Origin: Papio anubis
Taxonomy: Eukaryota > Chordata > Mammalia > Primates > Cercopithecidae
DNA length: 64,000 bases
Direction: 5' to 3'
Assembly: GCF_008728515.1 (NCBI RefSeq)
Contig: NC_044991.1
Span: forward strand, 39,636,968-39,700,967
The notes beneath the pieces were generated by a model. It was not told the DNA's origin, made no database searches, and saw nothing but the letters and a program-made list of their open reading frames with translations. The translations under genes and the position numbers were made by a program. Below are positions 1-13,150 of this stretch, piece by piece; the first letter of the stretch is position 1; every line of letters starts with the position of its first letter.

Positions 1-54
1 AGCCTCCTCTTCCTTTAGCCCTTACGACCATGCTCCAAGTGGCAAGCCCTGCCT

Positions 55-190
55 CCTTCTGACAGATGAGGGAACAGAAGTGTAGAAGGCTGAATAATTG
101 AATAAACTGTCCTGAGGCCATGCAGCAGGTCAACAGCAAGGCCAGGATTAGACCCCAAGTCGTGCAACCCCATGGCCTGTCGAGACCACA
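55..190 (+). repeat. MIR SINE fragment
   Basis: The stretch follows the MIR core and right part: 'gacagatgagggaacagaag', then a span like 'gtcctgaggccatgcagcag', then 'aaggccaggattagacccc'. These match the usual MIR order of gradient-of-dilution, 'cacagctagtaag' and 'gggattcgaaccc' segments, at high divergence. No tail or target duplication can be seen, as expected for an ancient tRNA-derived SINE. Confidence 0.5.
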
Positions 191-3100
191 TCACCACTGC
201 CCACATCGCGGGCCTTCGTCACACCACATTAACAGAGCTGCATCCCGTTCTCCAGGGTCGCTCTCCAGTCACATCACATGAGAAACTGCTAAAGAACTAG
301 AACAAATCAGCCTGGAGAAGACAAGAAGTGGGGCGTGATAGAGTCTAAACGCATTATCATGACTTTAAGACCTCTGCGCTCCAGGCCTTGCTCACCTATG
401 AGGTCTTGTTTCTGTCCCTGTTCCTCTACGTGCTCCCTCTCTCCCCAAGTCCAGTCCTACCGACCTGCGAGCAGATGTCGAAACGCCCCTCCTCTCACAC
501 CTCTCACACCTTGTGACCCTCCTCTCTGCCCTAGTGTCACCTGGCCAACTCTTCCTACCGAACTCTGCTCCCTTGGGAGGCCACCGTTTCAGACAAAGGC
601 CTGGGTCCAAGCCCGTCTCTCTGCTGCAGGGGACTGTCAGCTGTGGCGTCCTCCACAGACCACCCCTAATGTATTTCCTGCTTAGTGATGGGGTCTCTAA
701 CTCATCCACCCTCAGGGAACATTCAAAAACAAGTTATTTTTAAGGCCCCTACAAATATTAAGCATATTATCAAAACTAACAAAGTAATTGAGATTTAACA
801 AACCTAAAATACCGTCATTGAAAGATACTTTCCTAATGGGAATTTAAGGTTTTGTTTCCTAGAACCTCTAAAAAGTCAGTATGTTGGTGTCTGTACCCTA
901 GGAGAGAATGAAAACGTTGGCTGCGGAAGACTCCCCTCAAAACAGGGCTGCCCCTCTTCCCTTCTCAGGCAGCCAGTGGGGGGCTCTACTCTTGATTGAT
1001 TCCATGTTTTCTGAGATGAGGTTCTTTCACTCTATTTTTAAAGGACCCAAATCAACAATGAACAACAAATTAAGAATTCTTAAAGTGCCTGGCTGAAAAA
1101 CGGCAGAAAATCTGACAAACCTGAGACAGAAAATATTGCCTCTCTGGCTTTGGAGTTACTCAAATGATATCATATCAAAGGAAACAGGGTGTTTGTGGAA
1201 CTGTTTGTTCCTTATGATCAAATCAATGAAATGCCAAATTGTCCACATATATGTCAGCTGGTACCCATCCGAGCTAGGACACTGCTTGGTAGGGAAAATG
1301 TCCTCCCTGGGACCACTAACCATGAGGTGCTGCTTTGGACGTCCAGCCCCCAAAGATGCCTTTATTTGGTCTGTTTTGTGTAGCCACAAGAGCTTGGTCT
1401 CCTATAAAGTAAACCACGAAAGGCAAGATTAAATGGGTCCTGCTACGCAGTGTTATCGGCAAGCACTCTGTTTAAAGTCCTGGGTCTGTGATCTGCCAAG
1501 GCTTCTCAGAAAAGCCATACATGGTATGATTCTCCGCTTCCATCCTCATTCAAATGATGTTTTAATGGACAATAAACAGTATGCTTTATAAATAAGCAGA
1601 AAGCAGGAGGCAGAGATGTTGGGAGAGATGTAAAGACTGAGAGATTTATTCTCTGCAAGAACGCCACCCAAAATCTAATTTTAGTCATTGGTTCCAAAGG
1701 AACTAGGAAAGGACCTTCAGGAGAGTAGATGGGGGTGGAAATTAACCACCTTTTCAAGGCAGCTGCAGATATTATGGGGTTTCTTCTTGAGCTTTCATTT
1801 TTCTCTATAACCTGGCCCTGTGGTTAGATCTGACCCTCTTAGGCCAGACTTTGGTGTATTCTCTGCTATTTCTCTGATCCCAGGAGTTGAAAGTGATTTT
1901 CAGGATGATGGAAAAGCTCTCTTCAATCCAAAATGTTTACAAAAGTAGTAAACGTTTTCTTTTACCATGTTCCTGCGTACTGTGACGGCGATGTTTTAAT
2001 TAATCAAAGATGCCCCCTCACACACATAGGCTCAGAATTTCTGCTTTTGAATTTCCACTTTTGAATCATGTTGTTAGAATGCCAGAATCTACGTTAATGC
2101 AACTTACACCCGTTGCTCCTATTTTTTTTCCTGACCCAGCTTCTCTTCCACATCTTTCAAACATTTAGAGTTCTCCTCCCAGATGAAACAGCCCCAGCTC
2201 CTTCAGCTCTTCCTTCCCAGATCCTTCAGCAACATGACCACATGGTGCTCACTCTCTGGTTTGTCTCTGTCCCTTTAGAATGGGAGCCAGGAACTGGGCT
2301 GGGACCAACAAAGGCCTTTAGCATTTTACCACCATCCAAATGTCATGATCTCTATGACAAAGGTCGTATCTCTATGCAATCTTCATTACCCCTTACTACA
2401 AGGACAGGCTGCAACTGTTCAATAAGCATTAATTGGTGGCAATAAAATGCTGTGGTGGGGAAACATGACAGCTATCCAGCAAGCCAAACCCTACAACTGA
2501 GTTTATCAACGTGTAGGTTCAAGTAGCTTTAAAGTGAATTTGAATTCACTCTGTAAAACCCTGCTTAGATAACTCAAACAGCAGAGCTTCTGGAACCTCA
2601 CTGCCCATACAGTTTAGGGAGCTGGCCAGGGTCTGCATCTGAGATGTAATGACTTCAAATCTAGAGGTTTAAACCATTGTGAATTATACTGGACCATCTG
2701 AATTGGTTTAGAACAAAGCAATCTGGCAGACCCTTTTCCAACTCTATATTCCAAGAGATGTCTTTTGAGCTTTTTTGTTTTCTACATTTTCTGATATATT
2801 ATCATTTGAAGTAGATGACTGGGTCAGACTAGATGGATTCAGAACTTATTATAAAGGTCATGGAAGACAGAGTTTCAGCATTATAAAACTCACAAATAAG
2901 GATATCTCTTCTATATACAAAAATATTTTCCAGAGAGGATATATGTGAGCATTATTAGATATATAAAGCTATTAAATCATATGTCAAAAAATGACTACTC
3001 TGAGTGTGCCACCAGTAGACTGAAATTTAACTGAGAAATTACTTTGGCAGAATGTGATTCTGTCTTCCCAGAGTGCTGGGCGTGGTGACTTGGATACATG

Positions 3101-4287
3101 GACAACCACGTAGCTACTGGATAAATGGTATCTGCACCACCCACCATGCCTTTCTCCACCTCCCAAAGGTGGATACACCAGATGTGGCTCCACACTTGGT
3201 CTCAGAACACTGTGGCCATTCTGAAACTGGACTCGCTTCTGACCCACACTCCCTTTTCCTGACGTCTCATTTCCAAGTACAATGTCGTCAATTGTAAACT
3301 GGATGGACAGGCTCCCACCTGGCCTCAGGAGCCTGTGTGGGCCAGTCAGAGAAGGCCTCTTGCAAGAGGCTTATTTGAAAAGAAGTGTAGATATGCACAG
3401 AGAGAGGTCAGACACACTGCATTTCCATGGACATCATCGTTATGCAGAAACATAGCAGAATCTGTTTGATAATAAAGTGGTTTGTTGAGATTTAGGATTT
3501 TATTATTATTTATCTTTAGAAAAAAGAGAAAATTTACAAGATGCAAAGGTCTCACACAATACATTATCACTGATGATTGCTCTCTTGACACTTCAACAAG
3601 GGCCCTGGCTTATGAATCAGCAATAAAAAGAACATGGACAGTGTGAGTGTGTTGGAGAACCCCTGCCATGGACACGCAGAATACACCACAGTGGACTTGA
3701 TGACAAATGACGCTAGGCCAGCCTGTTCCAAAAGCAAGCCAAGATGTGGCAGAAACCAACAAAGCCTTTCTGTGGGGGCACAAGTGCATGCCTTCTACCA
3801 CGTGCGCACCCACCCCCCGAGCCACCGGCAGTGCCCACTGCCTCATTCCACACAGCAACAACAGAAAATGACAAAACGGTCCTTTGGTGTTTTTTGCAGA
3901 GCCATTCAAGTTCCCAACTTCTTATTTCTGTCTTCCTCTTCATGTTTCAGTTCCAAATTCTTAAAGTAGTGTAGGTGCTTAGCATCTTGAATTTTTCAGG
4001 GTCCAGTTCTGCCCAATGATAACACACTAAAAAGACCAAAGAAGACATGTTATTAAGAAGGATCCCAATATTTGCCTTCAGATTCTATTACCATAAGCAT
4101 GTAAGAGTAACAAAGTAGCTGAAGATATGTTTTCAAGCTCATACAGCAACACCAGCATCAGTGTATCACTTCACTGTAAAACCTGCCGTGTTGCCATGTA
4201 TAAACCCCAATATCTTCTCCTCAAAGAGTCTCCAGTTCATTACAGCTCCATTCTTAGAGCAAAAGACACCAAGCCAAGTATCTGAAA
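191..4287. other. Unique intergenic or intronic DNA, no recognised feature
   Basis: I see no repeat family I can name and no exon with convincing splice sites. Reading frames here are short (up to 116 codons), overlap on both strands and have no acceptor/donor pairs. CpG is depleted throughout, as in ordinary primate non-coding DNA. A weakly Alu-like phrase near 3075 has no further Alu similarity. Confidence 0.5.
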
Positions 4288-4805
4288 ACACTTCTAAATG
4301 GCTTTTGCATCAAAGAGAAGTCACCAGGCAAATTAGAAAATATTTTGAAGTAAATGAAAACACAACATATCATAATTTGTGATATTCACCTAAGGCAGGG
4401 CTTAGAGGGAAATTCACAGCATTAAATACTTATATTAGAAAAGAAAAAGGTTATCAAATCAATAATCTGGGTTTCTACCTTAAGAAATTAAAGAATAAAA
4501 TCAAAGTAAACCCAAAACAAGCAGAGAAGGAAGAGAATAATAAGGAGCAGAAACTGATGAAATTTCAAACAGAAAAAAGCGAGAGAGAGAAAATAAAAAT
4601 AAAAATATCAATAAAATAGATAAGTCTCTGGCCAGACTTACCCAGAAAAGAGAGAAGACACGAATTATCAATATCAGGAATCAAAGAGGCAACGTCAGTA
4701 CAGACATTACAGACATTAAAAAGATAAAAGGAATATATCATGAGAAACTTTAGACTCACAAATCAGACAACATAGATTAAATGAACAAATTCCTAGAAAA
4801 GAGAT
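4288..4805 (+). repeat. Ancient L1 (L1M-type) ORF2 fragment
   Basis: The sequence resembles the central part of L1 ORF2 between the endonuclease and reverse transcriptase. Recognisable phrases are 'aaattagaaaatattttgaa', 'gcttagagggaaattcaca', 'gataagtctctggccagact' and 'aacaaattcctagaaa'. It is much more diverged than the L1 at 56.9 kb, has multiple stops and lacks both ends of the element. It is a dead fossil, not a gene. Confidence 0.75.
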
Positions 4806-7612
4806 ATAAAAGCATCATTTCCAAATCCTTTTAACAATGAGGGAGGTAGAGGGATGGGGAGCTTAAGGAAGTACAGGGACAGGGAATAAACTAAATGCTT
4901 AGTCTTGTGATATTTTAAATACCACTCAAAGGATGCCTGACTCTTTGGTACAGAAGTCCACGTGTCTCAGGTTTCCTTTTGTAATTCTGAGGCTACAACA
5001 AAAACCAGCTAATATTGCCGAGATCTGTGATGCACGCACTTGTCATCCAAGAGTTAAACTAAATCTAAAGCCTAACAGAGGAGTTTTTATTCCCTCAGAT
5101 CTAGATTCTAGTTGGATGGACTTCAGTAAAAGCAAAAGATTTCAATAACAGTCGGTATGCCATGGCAGTGCCATTTCCATGGATGTGCTTCCTGATACAC
5201 TCAGCGCAGGCCAAATTCTTAAGAAAGGGTTGTATCACAAGCAGATGCTTCCATAGACTAACAGCCCTCATTCCCCTCCGCAGCTGGATAGCGAAGTCCC
5301 TGAGCATGACATGAGAAAGGCAAGCTGGAACCACAGCCAGCCCACGCTCTGCAGCTCTGTCTGCCACCATGTCCCCAAGGCCTACCCTCGTACCCCCAAA
5401 GCCACCTGTAAGAGTCCTGCACACCTTCCTAAGAGCTTTCTAAAAGACAACCAGTGGGTGGAGAACAGACAACATCATTCCTGGGGACCATATTACTTTC
5501 AGTTTTTACTTATTAGAAACAACTCATTTGTTATTATATTATGTGGATGATGTTAACCCAAATTAAGGACCTGGGGACTATTCATACTTCTTTCCCTACC
5601 TTCAATACCAATAACTGAAATTATGGAATTGTTCCCCACATTGACCTTTGAGAAACTTCATCTTCTTGGCACAGATTAAAATCTTTGTTTTTGAACTTAA
5701 GATGAGCTCTGGGATCCTGGATGAATGTATTTTTCTTTTACATTTACTTTAATTAAATATTCTACAATATTCTACATTTTTAATGCATTGTGATAATAAA
5801 TTTAGTCTTCAAATATTTGATGTACAGATGGAAATTATAAAGCTCACAGTAAAAGAATGACCTAGAGAAATGTTCAAGATATTCTGTTAAATGATAAAAG
5901 CAATTGCAACTTTGTAAAGTTAGAGAAACAGATGTAGAATTATCTGTTTAGAAAAACTGTTCCAAAGCATTATGTTAATAATAATTATCATAGAATGATA
6001 AGGTGGCAGATGATTTTTATTTTCTTCTTCGGGTATTTTGGCATTTTTGATACTTTCTATGAGTGAGCGTTAACTTTGTAATAAAAAAATGGCTTTCAAA
6101 AGAAATTTTATATGATAAAGATGATTTAGAAATTTCTATTCCCTACTAGAGAAACACAGAACTGGAAGGGATCCTGAGTTTTGGCCAATGGATTCTCAAA
6201 GGTTTTAGGTAAACTTCCTAAGAACTTTAGAAAGCATCTAACCTGAAGGACAAACCATTAGGTATACCTTTAGAATTAAGTGTGCTACTACCAGGAACAC
6301 GAATGGGCTGGCCTAATCATAAGATCAGTGTTAGTACCATGAGTGATTTGTAAACTACATACAAGAGATTTTTGGCCAGCAGTGGACACTGTTCCAACCG
6401 AAAGCCACTGCCCACTACAATACATGGATTGGTCAATAGACACTGCTCTCTATTTCTAGTCTCACTTGCTAAAAATGTCTCTTCCTATTTTCTTGAACTA
6501 TAGAATAACCCAGGAGCCAGGGTGCTGGCCACCAACCGGGAGTAGCTGGAGACCATGCAGCTCACACAGCTGTAAGCATGAATGAAGAAGGTGGGAGTGA
6601 GCTATGTGTGAGGTCCATCTGCCAAATTAGAAGTGCTGAGCACAAGTCCTGTTCAAGCTAAACACATGGTTCTCCAGATAAGGGTGGACCACTGAGGCTT
6701 GAAATTCAGAAACCCTGGATAAGGGGTAATGTGCCTCCCTCTAAGAGCTACTGAAGGGATGATGTCTATTTCCAAATGCATGTACGTCACATGAGCTACT
6801 GAGGACAGACATGACCCGGAGGCTGGGGACACCTGACAGGCAGTAATAAGAGGTGCCTGATAACTGAGCACCACAATTTCATAGTCTTATGAAAGAAGCT
6901 AGGGGAACCACCAGTTTCCTCCACCCGCTGTAGTTCTCTTTTACTGTCGTCAACCACCAGGGACAGTGAGGAACATCTCCAGTGAGGACAGCCCAGGACC
7001 AGAAGAAAGGAATCCCTTCACAGCCCATGTAAACACTAAATCCCTCAAAGACTTCCAACTGACCCACTTCTGGCTTCAGACCATTTAAGCAACCACAGGA
7101 TGCAAGTGCTAGACTTAGAACACACACATGCCATAGATCTGTTCTCCAAATCACTGTTAAAAGAATCAAGATTTTTTTTACCTATTTATTTCAGGTCTTA
7201 GCTGGTAATCGCATCTGAATTCATTTACCTAGAAAAGTAAGGCTGTTCTATGCAAAAACATGAGAGTTGCTGGGAAGTTATCAATGCAGGCTTCACTCTG
7301 ACCTTCTAGCACTGTTAGATTCCAGCAAGCTCCCTCCACGGAACTGTCAAAGCAGAGAATCTCTTCCTTTGCTTGAGAGCTGATGGTCCTGACTACACAG
7401 ATGAGAACATGAAAAGAATCGTTCCTAATTATGAACAGAAAGCTTAATGTAATGCAATAAAACAAGCATGGGGAAAAATTCATGTCACCTGAAAGTGGTA
7501 GGAACAAACTCTGATAGCAATTGGCTTTTATTTTTTGGCTCTAACTTATTCTCTCATCTATTATTTCCCATGTATATTGTATGTGTGTATATATATATAT
7601 CTCAAAGTCTTC
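4806..7612. other. Unique, partly AT-rich DNA
   Basis: Nothing I can name. The part from about 5690 to 6120 is strongly AT-rich with short A/T runs. A small TG/TA dinucleotide run lies at about 7579-7600, just before the Alu. No splice-bounded reading frame was found. Confidence 0.45.
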
Positions 7613-7910
7613 TTCTTTTTTTTTTTTGAGCCAGAGTCTCTCTTCATTGCCCAGGCTGGAGTGCAGTGGCGCCATCTCAGTTCACTGCAACCTCTACCTC
7701 CTGGGTTTGAGCAATTCTCCTGTCTCAGCCTCCTGAGTAGCTAGGATTACAGGTGTGCACAACCACACCTGGTTAATTTTTGTATTTTTCATAGAGATGG
7801 GGTTTCACCATGTTGGGCAGGCTGATCTTCAACTCCTGACCTCAGGTGATCCACCCACCTTGGCCTCCCAAAGTGCTGGGATAACAGGCATGAGCCACCA
7901 CACCTGGCCA
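7613..7910 (-). mobile_element. Alu SINE (AluS-like), antisense
   Basis: A poly-T head at 7613-7627 is followed by 'cccaggctggagtgcagtgg', 'tcctgagtagctaggattac', a middle tract around 'ttaatttttgtatttttc' and the end 'tgagccaccacacctggcc'. It is a nearly full-length dimeric Alu inserted on the minus strand. Accumulated substitutions point to an S-age copy. No clear target-site duplication is visible. Confidence 0.95.
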
Positions 7911-7983
7911 ATTGTCAGTCTTATAGTACAGAAAGTGGTTCAGATGATAGCGGTTCAAAATCATAACTTGATCCCTATAGGTT

Positions 7984-8158
7984 GGTGCTGTTTAGTTGAA
8001 TTTTCTGCAATGATAGAACAGCAGCCACTAGCTGTATATAGCTAGTGAGCACTTGAAATATGGCTACTGTGACTGAGAACGTGAATTTTAAATTTTATTT
8101 AATTTTAATTTACATCTAAATAGCCACATGCAGCTAGTAGCTACTGTATTAGGGCACA
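7984..8158. mobile_element. hAT-type MITE (MER33-like termini)
   Basis: The segment carries the pattern of a short hAT-Charlie element whose ends read like 'CAGTGCTGTCCAATAGAA'. Here it reads 'ggtgctgtttagttgaat', an internal 'gagcacttgaaatatggcta', a T/A-rich centre, and 'tagccacatgcagctagtag' before a degraded end. A second copy of the same family lies at 54238-54425. The precise family name is uncertain. Confidence 0.6.
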
Positions 8159-9240
8159 CTCTAAATTATTTGTAAGCCTAGCTCTGCACCTTAGCAATAG
8201 ACAGAATCACTAATCATGGCCAGCTTCTTGCCAACTTATTTTCTAATAAATAATGGAGGTGGAAGCCTGTGCATAGAGAAAATCCAGTCCCACTACTGGT
8301 AAAGTAACATAACATGCCTACTCTGCATCAGTGAGGAAGCAAGCCAACCTCATGGATAGCAAAAATCCAGAATGACACTTAAGGTTGGAACAGTAATCTC
8401 CAGGTAAGAAGAAAAAGAATGGGGCAGACAAAAATATTTGAAGAGATATTACTTAATTTCCCAAATGTATTGAAAGGCATAAAGTTACAGATTCAAAGTC
8501 AGTGGACCCAAAAAGATCCCCAGAATCAGACTGGGGCTATGACACAGATGTTGGAATTACAAGACAGGGAACTTTTTAAAACTATGATTAATATGTTAAG
8601 GGCTCTAATGGAAAAGTAAACAACATGCAAGAACAGATGGGTAATGTAAGCAGAGAGATGGAAACTCCAAGAGAGAAACAAAGGGAAATAATAGAAATCA
8701 GAAACACTAACAGAAATGAAGAATGACTTTGATGGGCTCATGAATAAATTGGACACAGCCAAGGAAGAATCAGTGAGCTCGAAGACAGTCATTACAAACT
8801 TTCCCAACCAAAAATAAAGAGGAAAAGAATGGGAAAAAAAAACCCAGACTATCCAAGACTGTGGAGCAATTGCAAAAGATGTACCATGTATGTAACTGCA
8901 ATACCAAAATAAGAAGAGAGAACAAAGAGGAAATTGTGGAAGAAGCTAGGGGTATTGAAGTATTAATGGCCGAGAACTTTCCAAACTTAATGACAGACAT
9001 TAAATCACAGATCCAAGAAGCTCAGAAAATATCAAGCAAGAACCACACCTAGGCATGTCATATCCAAACTACAGAAAACCAAAGACAAAATTTTGAAGAA
9101 GCTGGGGGCTGGGGGTGGGGTGAGGAGAACTCACCTTACCTACAGAGCAATAAGAATGAGAATTACAGGGGACTTCTCATAAGAAACTGCAAACAAGGAG
9201 AGAGAGGAATAAAAATTTAAATATTGAAAATGTTTAAATA

Positions 9241-9331
9241 TTTCTTTCTCTCTCATGCCTTGGAAACTCAAAGCTGCTCCTCTAGGGCTGTGAGGCTCCT
9301 AGGGCTCTTTCTGTTTTTAAAGAAAGGCAAA
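9241..9331 (+). repeat. Copy A of a dispersed 91-94 bp direct duplication
   Basis: This segment is about 85% identical to 10726-10819, in the same orientation. Shared anchors are 'ccttggaaactcaaagc' and 'ctttctgtttttaaagaaa'. Copy A sits inside L1M ORF1, between its 'gagagaggaataaaaattt' and 'ctataccagcaaaattatcc' parts, so it is the inserted copy. Copy B lies in unique DNA and is the probable donor. Confidence 0.75.
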
Positions 9332-9399
9332 AAAAAGAAAAAAAAACCAGTCTAGAAGTCTATACCAGCAAAATTATCCTTCAAAAACAAAGGAAAGGT

Positions 9400-9697
9400 C
9401 GGCCATGGGGGCTCACTCCTGTAATCCCAGCACTTTGGGAGGCCGAGGTGGGTGGATCACTTGAGGCCAGCAGTTCGAAAACAACCTGGCCAACATGGCA
9501 AAACCCCATCTCTACAAAAAATACAAAACATTAGCCAGGCGTGGTGGTGCATGCTTTTAATCTCAGCTACTCAGGAGACTGAGGCACAAAAATCGCTTGA
9601 ACCTGGGAGGTGGAGGATGCAGTGAGCAGGGATTACACCACTGCACTCCCGCCTGGATGACAGAGTGAATGAGACTCCATCTCAAAAAAAAAAAAAA
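9400..9697 (+). mobile_element. Alu SINE (AluS-like), sense
   Basis: The 5' end 'ggccatgggggctcactcc', the canonical 'tcccagcactttgggaggcc', the middle A tract and 'tgagactccatctc' are followed by a poly-A tail ending at 9697. It is a full-length dimeric Alu inserted into the older L1M fragment. Confidence 0.95.
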
Positions 9698-10108
9698 CTA
9701 TTTAAGGTAATGACAGTGACAATGTATTGAGTGAGTACCACATATGTTAAGTGAAATGAATGATAGCAATGTCACTGGGAATAAGTACACTGTTGTTATA
9801 AGGTGCCTGTTACAGGTGAAGTGGTAGAGTGTCATTCAAGGTGGACTTAGACTAGTTAAAAATGTATACTGTAAACTCCAGGGCAACCACTAAAAAAAAA
9901 AAAAAAAAATTGGTTTAAGTTAAAAAAAGATAAAAACACTACCCAGAGACACAGCTAGTTTTATACCATGAAATACCAGCACACGGACGTGAGAATGTGG
10001 TATGAATGCGGATACAGGGAAGGAAAGTGAAGCTCGGAGAATGAAAGGAGTCCTACCTTATATGGCGAAAAGAACAGTGAAAAGGGATTGAATACCTTTC
10101 AACAGAAA

Positions 10109-10150
10109 CACACACACACACACTCTCTCTCACACACACACACACTCTCA
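10109..10150. repeat. CA/CT compound microsatellite
   Basis: Two (CA)n runs are separated by a short 'ctctctct' block. The tract is short and interrupted and is likely length-variable. Confidence 0.85.
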
Positions 10151-13015
10151 GCTGCTCTAGCTCATTAGGAAGAATTGTGTTCAGCAAGGACGTATCTTAC
10201 TATTCAGACAAAGGTCACACTGAAAAAGCAAACACATGGCAGCTTCCAAAACACTTTCTTGTTTGGTTTCAAGTGTGTTGCCATTTGAAGACAGAAATGT
10301 GGGGTGCTGGTCAGGAGCATGCTCCTCTTGCACCCTAATTACAGCAGCTAAGTCAATACTCAAATGGGGCAATCCTTGACCCTGCAATCAAATCAGAAAC
10401 CACATTCTTTTAGTGAGAGGTGGCCCTAGCGCCTTTAGTGGTGGCCAGAAAGGAGAAATAATAGAGCTGCATCCTCATAGAAAACCTCGAATCCTCCCAG
10501 CAAGGTGAGAGAATCTGAAGGATTGAGACAGAGGACAAAAACACAAGTTAATTTTAGCAGTTTCATGTCCACTTGGTAAAGTAAGAAGCAACATTTGCAA
10601 TGTGATAGAGAAATGTCAATGCCCTGGATATGTCAATATCCTCTGAACCATGAAGGGTTTTGAATCATTTTCAAAGAAAAATATGCCCAAGATCATGCAG
10701 TTTCTCATTCAATTTTCTTTTGCCTTTTCTTTCTCTCTCGTGCCTTGGAAACTCAAAGCCGCTCCCCTTAGGGCCTGCCAGATTCCCTAGAGATCTTTCT
10801 GTTTTTAAAGAAAAGCAAATGAAAAGTGCTGCTCCCTTCATAGTCAGGGGGTTGCTGTTGTTCTGGGGACCAAAACAAATGCCAGGGTCACCTTCTATCT
10901 GTCACTATTTAATCCAGCTCTCATAGATATCTGAATATTTGGTGGTGATTTTGTGGCCTACTGGGATGACAAATTTCATCAGAAGGGACAACAAAAAAAA
11001 ACCCATGGGCAACAAAAAACCCCAAATACATCATTGGAATACCAGTTGTCACTTGGTTCTGGTCCCATTTAGGGTCTTCAAATCCAGGAATATGGCTAAA
11101 TTCTCGGAAGCAGGAGCACCCAGCCCCGCTCTGGTCCTCTGCTAGTTGTGGGCAGCTCTGAAAGACTCCTCCCTGCCTGGACATCTGTCCATGCCTGACA
11201 CTGTCACTGCTGACTCTGATGTAAAGAAGTACAACTGGATGCCTATGGTAAACTGTCAATAAATGGTTTTCCTTGTGCATTTTGTCCAAAACACAGACAG
11301 TACCATATACATTGGTATAAACAAAACGTGGCCTCTGTCTTTTCATGGGCCGATCTAAACTTGTTCATGAGCCTCCATGCGCTGAGTAGCAATAGGGGGG
11401 TTCCTGAGCATACAGAGACTCCATCTCACCTTAATGTCAACAGTACTCTGGGTCCACAGTGTCCTCCATGGCAGGGTGGCTGGTGCGGCTCGGCACCTGG
11501 GCCCTGGCACTGCACCACTGAGGGACGGCGGGCTACTTGAAGTTTGGTATCTCTTGCTCAGGGACCCAGGGCCCTCTCTGGCTGACCTGGCCTCATCTCA
11601 GTTCTCACCAGCACGTTTCACTTAGTCTCAGGTCTCATTAATGACAGACCCCTGCAAGTCTCATCCAGGAGGCCAGTGGAGGTCACAGCTGAGACCTGGA
11701 GGGACTGTCAGGGCTATGAAGAGCTGAGACCATGACCCCCGACCTCCTGATGAAGCTGCCCCCTCATGGCCTCTGCAGCAGGCTCACCTCACCACTTCTA
11801 CCCAGGACCCACAGTCAGCCACAGACCCAACAAAGCTTTCCTCCACACCCTCCACCAGGCAGAGGTGTGGAGCCTTCCCCACCCCACAGCGACGCTGGGC
11901 AGCACTCTCACAGGCCCCGAGGCCTGACAGTGTCTTGCCACCTCACTGAGTTGCAGCTGCCTCCTGGAGCCCTGGAGCCACCTGCACTGCTCTCCCTCCA
12001 GAATCCCCTTCACGGCTTCCAGGTTTCCTGCAACCCAACTCCCATTCCTCCACTCCAAGGATCCCAGCCTGGAGCACAGCCAGAACACGCCAGGGGCCTC
12101 CAGCTTCTCCTCCATCTGTCCCTCTGCTGCTTCTCACTGAGTCTCCTAACCTGAAGGCTGAGGTCAGCCAGGAACTTCCCTCCATCGCCCTCTTCCTCCC
12201 CTTTTGCCTGCCTCTTCCCAAGTTCATGGCATGGTTGCAGTGAATTTGACTTATAGGGAAGGAAGGGGAAGGAAAAACACAACTGCCTGCTCCTTTCCAA
12301 ACACTGCCCATGGGGTCTGCTCCCCCTGCTGCCTCCCCTCTGTGGCTGGCCCTGTTTGGCTGATTCACAATAGCACCACTGACCCCAAGTTCTATCCTAC
12401 CCAATCTGCACTACCCTGAGAAGGAAATAAGTTTTTAAAATGTCATTAATGTGAGAGAAGCAAGAAGTAGATACCTACGAGTCCATGAGAATTTCCCTCA
12501 TAAACTTAGATGCTGGGAAAAAATGTGCAATGTTCATGCCCTCCTCCTGCCCTTCTTTTTATGTGCTCAGTTTTCCTTCTATGAGCATGTTCTCCTCTAC
12601 GTTCTGTGACACACGCAGTCACTGTCCCCTCCTCTGCCCATGAGACCCTCGGGTGTTTTTCTTGCCCACAGAATTAGCAAAATTACTCCCAGGCTACCCA
12701 GGGTCCATAGAACACTAACATCCATGGTGTATTCCCTACAGGAATTACTCTGAGGCCAAATCTAATGCAAATAGAAGTCTTTAAGTTGTTATGTTTTACA
12801 AGAATTTTAAAAGTAACAAAACCCTATACCCCTTCAGAGATTAAACCAAAGATTTTCAAAGAGCTGATCAGATATAAAGCAAAAATCAAGACGTTAAATT
12901 TATAAAATGTATTAAGTTAATAATACAACCCAGGAAGGAATCGGTTAGGTGGTATTCGAATTCTTTAAGCTGTTTTGAAAATACAAACCTCCAAGGCACC
13001 TGTGAATTTGCGCAC
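10151..13015. other. Unique DNA with duplication donor segment
   Basis: Apart from copy B of the short duplication (10726-10819) I recognise no repeat here. From about 11440 to 12420 the DNA is GC- and pyrimidine-rich and supports long but non-specific reading frames on both strands (up to 153 codons). None has a convincing splice pair or codon bias that I trust. Confidence 0.45.
10726..10819 (+). repeat. Copy B of a dispersed 91-94 bp direct duplication
   Basis: This is the partner of 9241-9331, about 1.48 kb downstream and in the same orientation. It is embedded in unique sequence without a poly-A tail or terminal repeats. The differences between the copies are scattered substitutions and one 3-base length difference, so the event is not recent. 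Confidence 0.75.
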
Positions 13016-13038
13016 GTGTGTGTGTGTGTGTGTGTGTG
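13016..13038. repeat. (TG)n microsatellite
   Basis: An uninterrupted TG dinucleotide run follows 'gcgcacgtg'. It is short and probably polymorphic. Confidence 0.85.
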
Positions 13039-13150
13039 AGCGCTAGTGTGTTTAGCTTGGTAATCTGGGTTTGGTTGCTGGGAGACAGGGGCTCGTATGT
13101 TTCTCCCTCTCTCATTCATTAAGCTCATGATGGGAGTCTAAACATTCTAG

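Larger units (their letters stand above)
8415..9960 (+). repeat. Ancient L1M ORF1 and ORF1-ORF2 linker, interrupted
   Basis: An old L1 ORF1 region on the plus strand. 'atccaagaagctcagaaaat' and 'acttctcataagaaactgc' match the ORF1 C-terminal half. 'ccagcaaaattatccttc' lies just before the Alu, and the ORF1/ORF2 linker-like 'ccagggcaaccactaaa' lies beyond it near 9881. The copy is broken by a 91-base foreign segment (9241-9331) and by an Alu (9400-9697). All frames contain stops. Age is probably L1MC/L1MD. Confidence 0.7.

Noticed and set aside
3070..3180. Alu-like phrase 'gctgggcgtggtgac'
   Set aside because: Similarity does not extend beyond a few words and there is no Alu body or tail.
10109..10150. 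CRISPR-like regular repeats
   Set aside because: Simple CA/CT microsatellite; no spacers. No CRISPR array is expected or seen in this nuclear primate DNA.
10921..11346. 141-codon minus-strand frame
   Set aside because: No acceptor/donor pair, no distinctive motif, ordinary CpG depletion.
11943..12404. 153-codon minus-strand and 140-codon plus-strand overlapping frames
   Set aside because: GC- and pyrimidine-rich composition makes stops rare; no paired splice sites and no recognisable protein.
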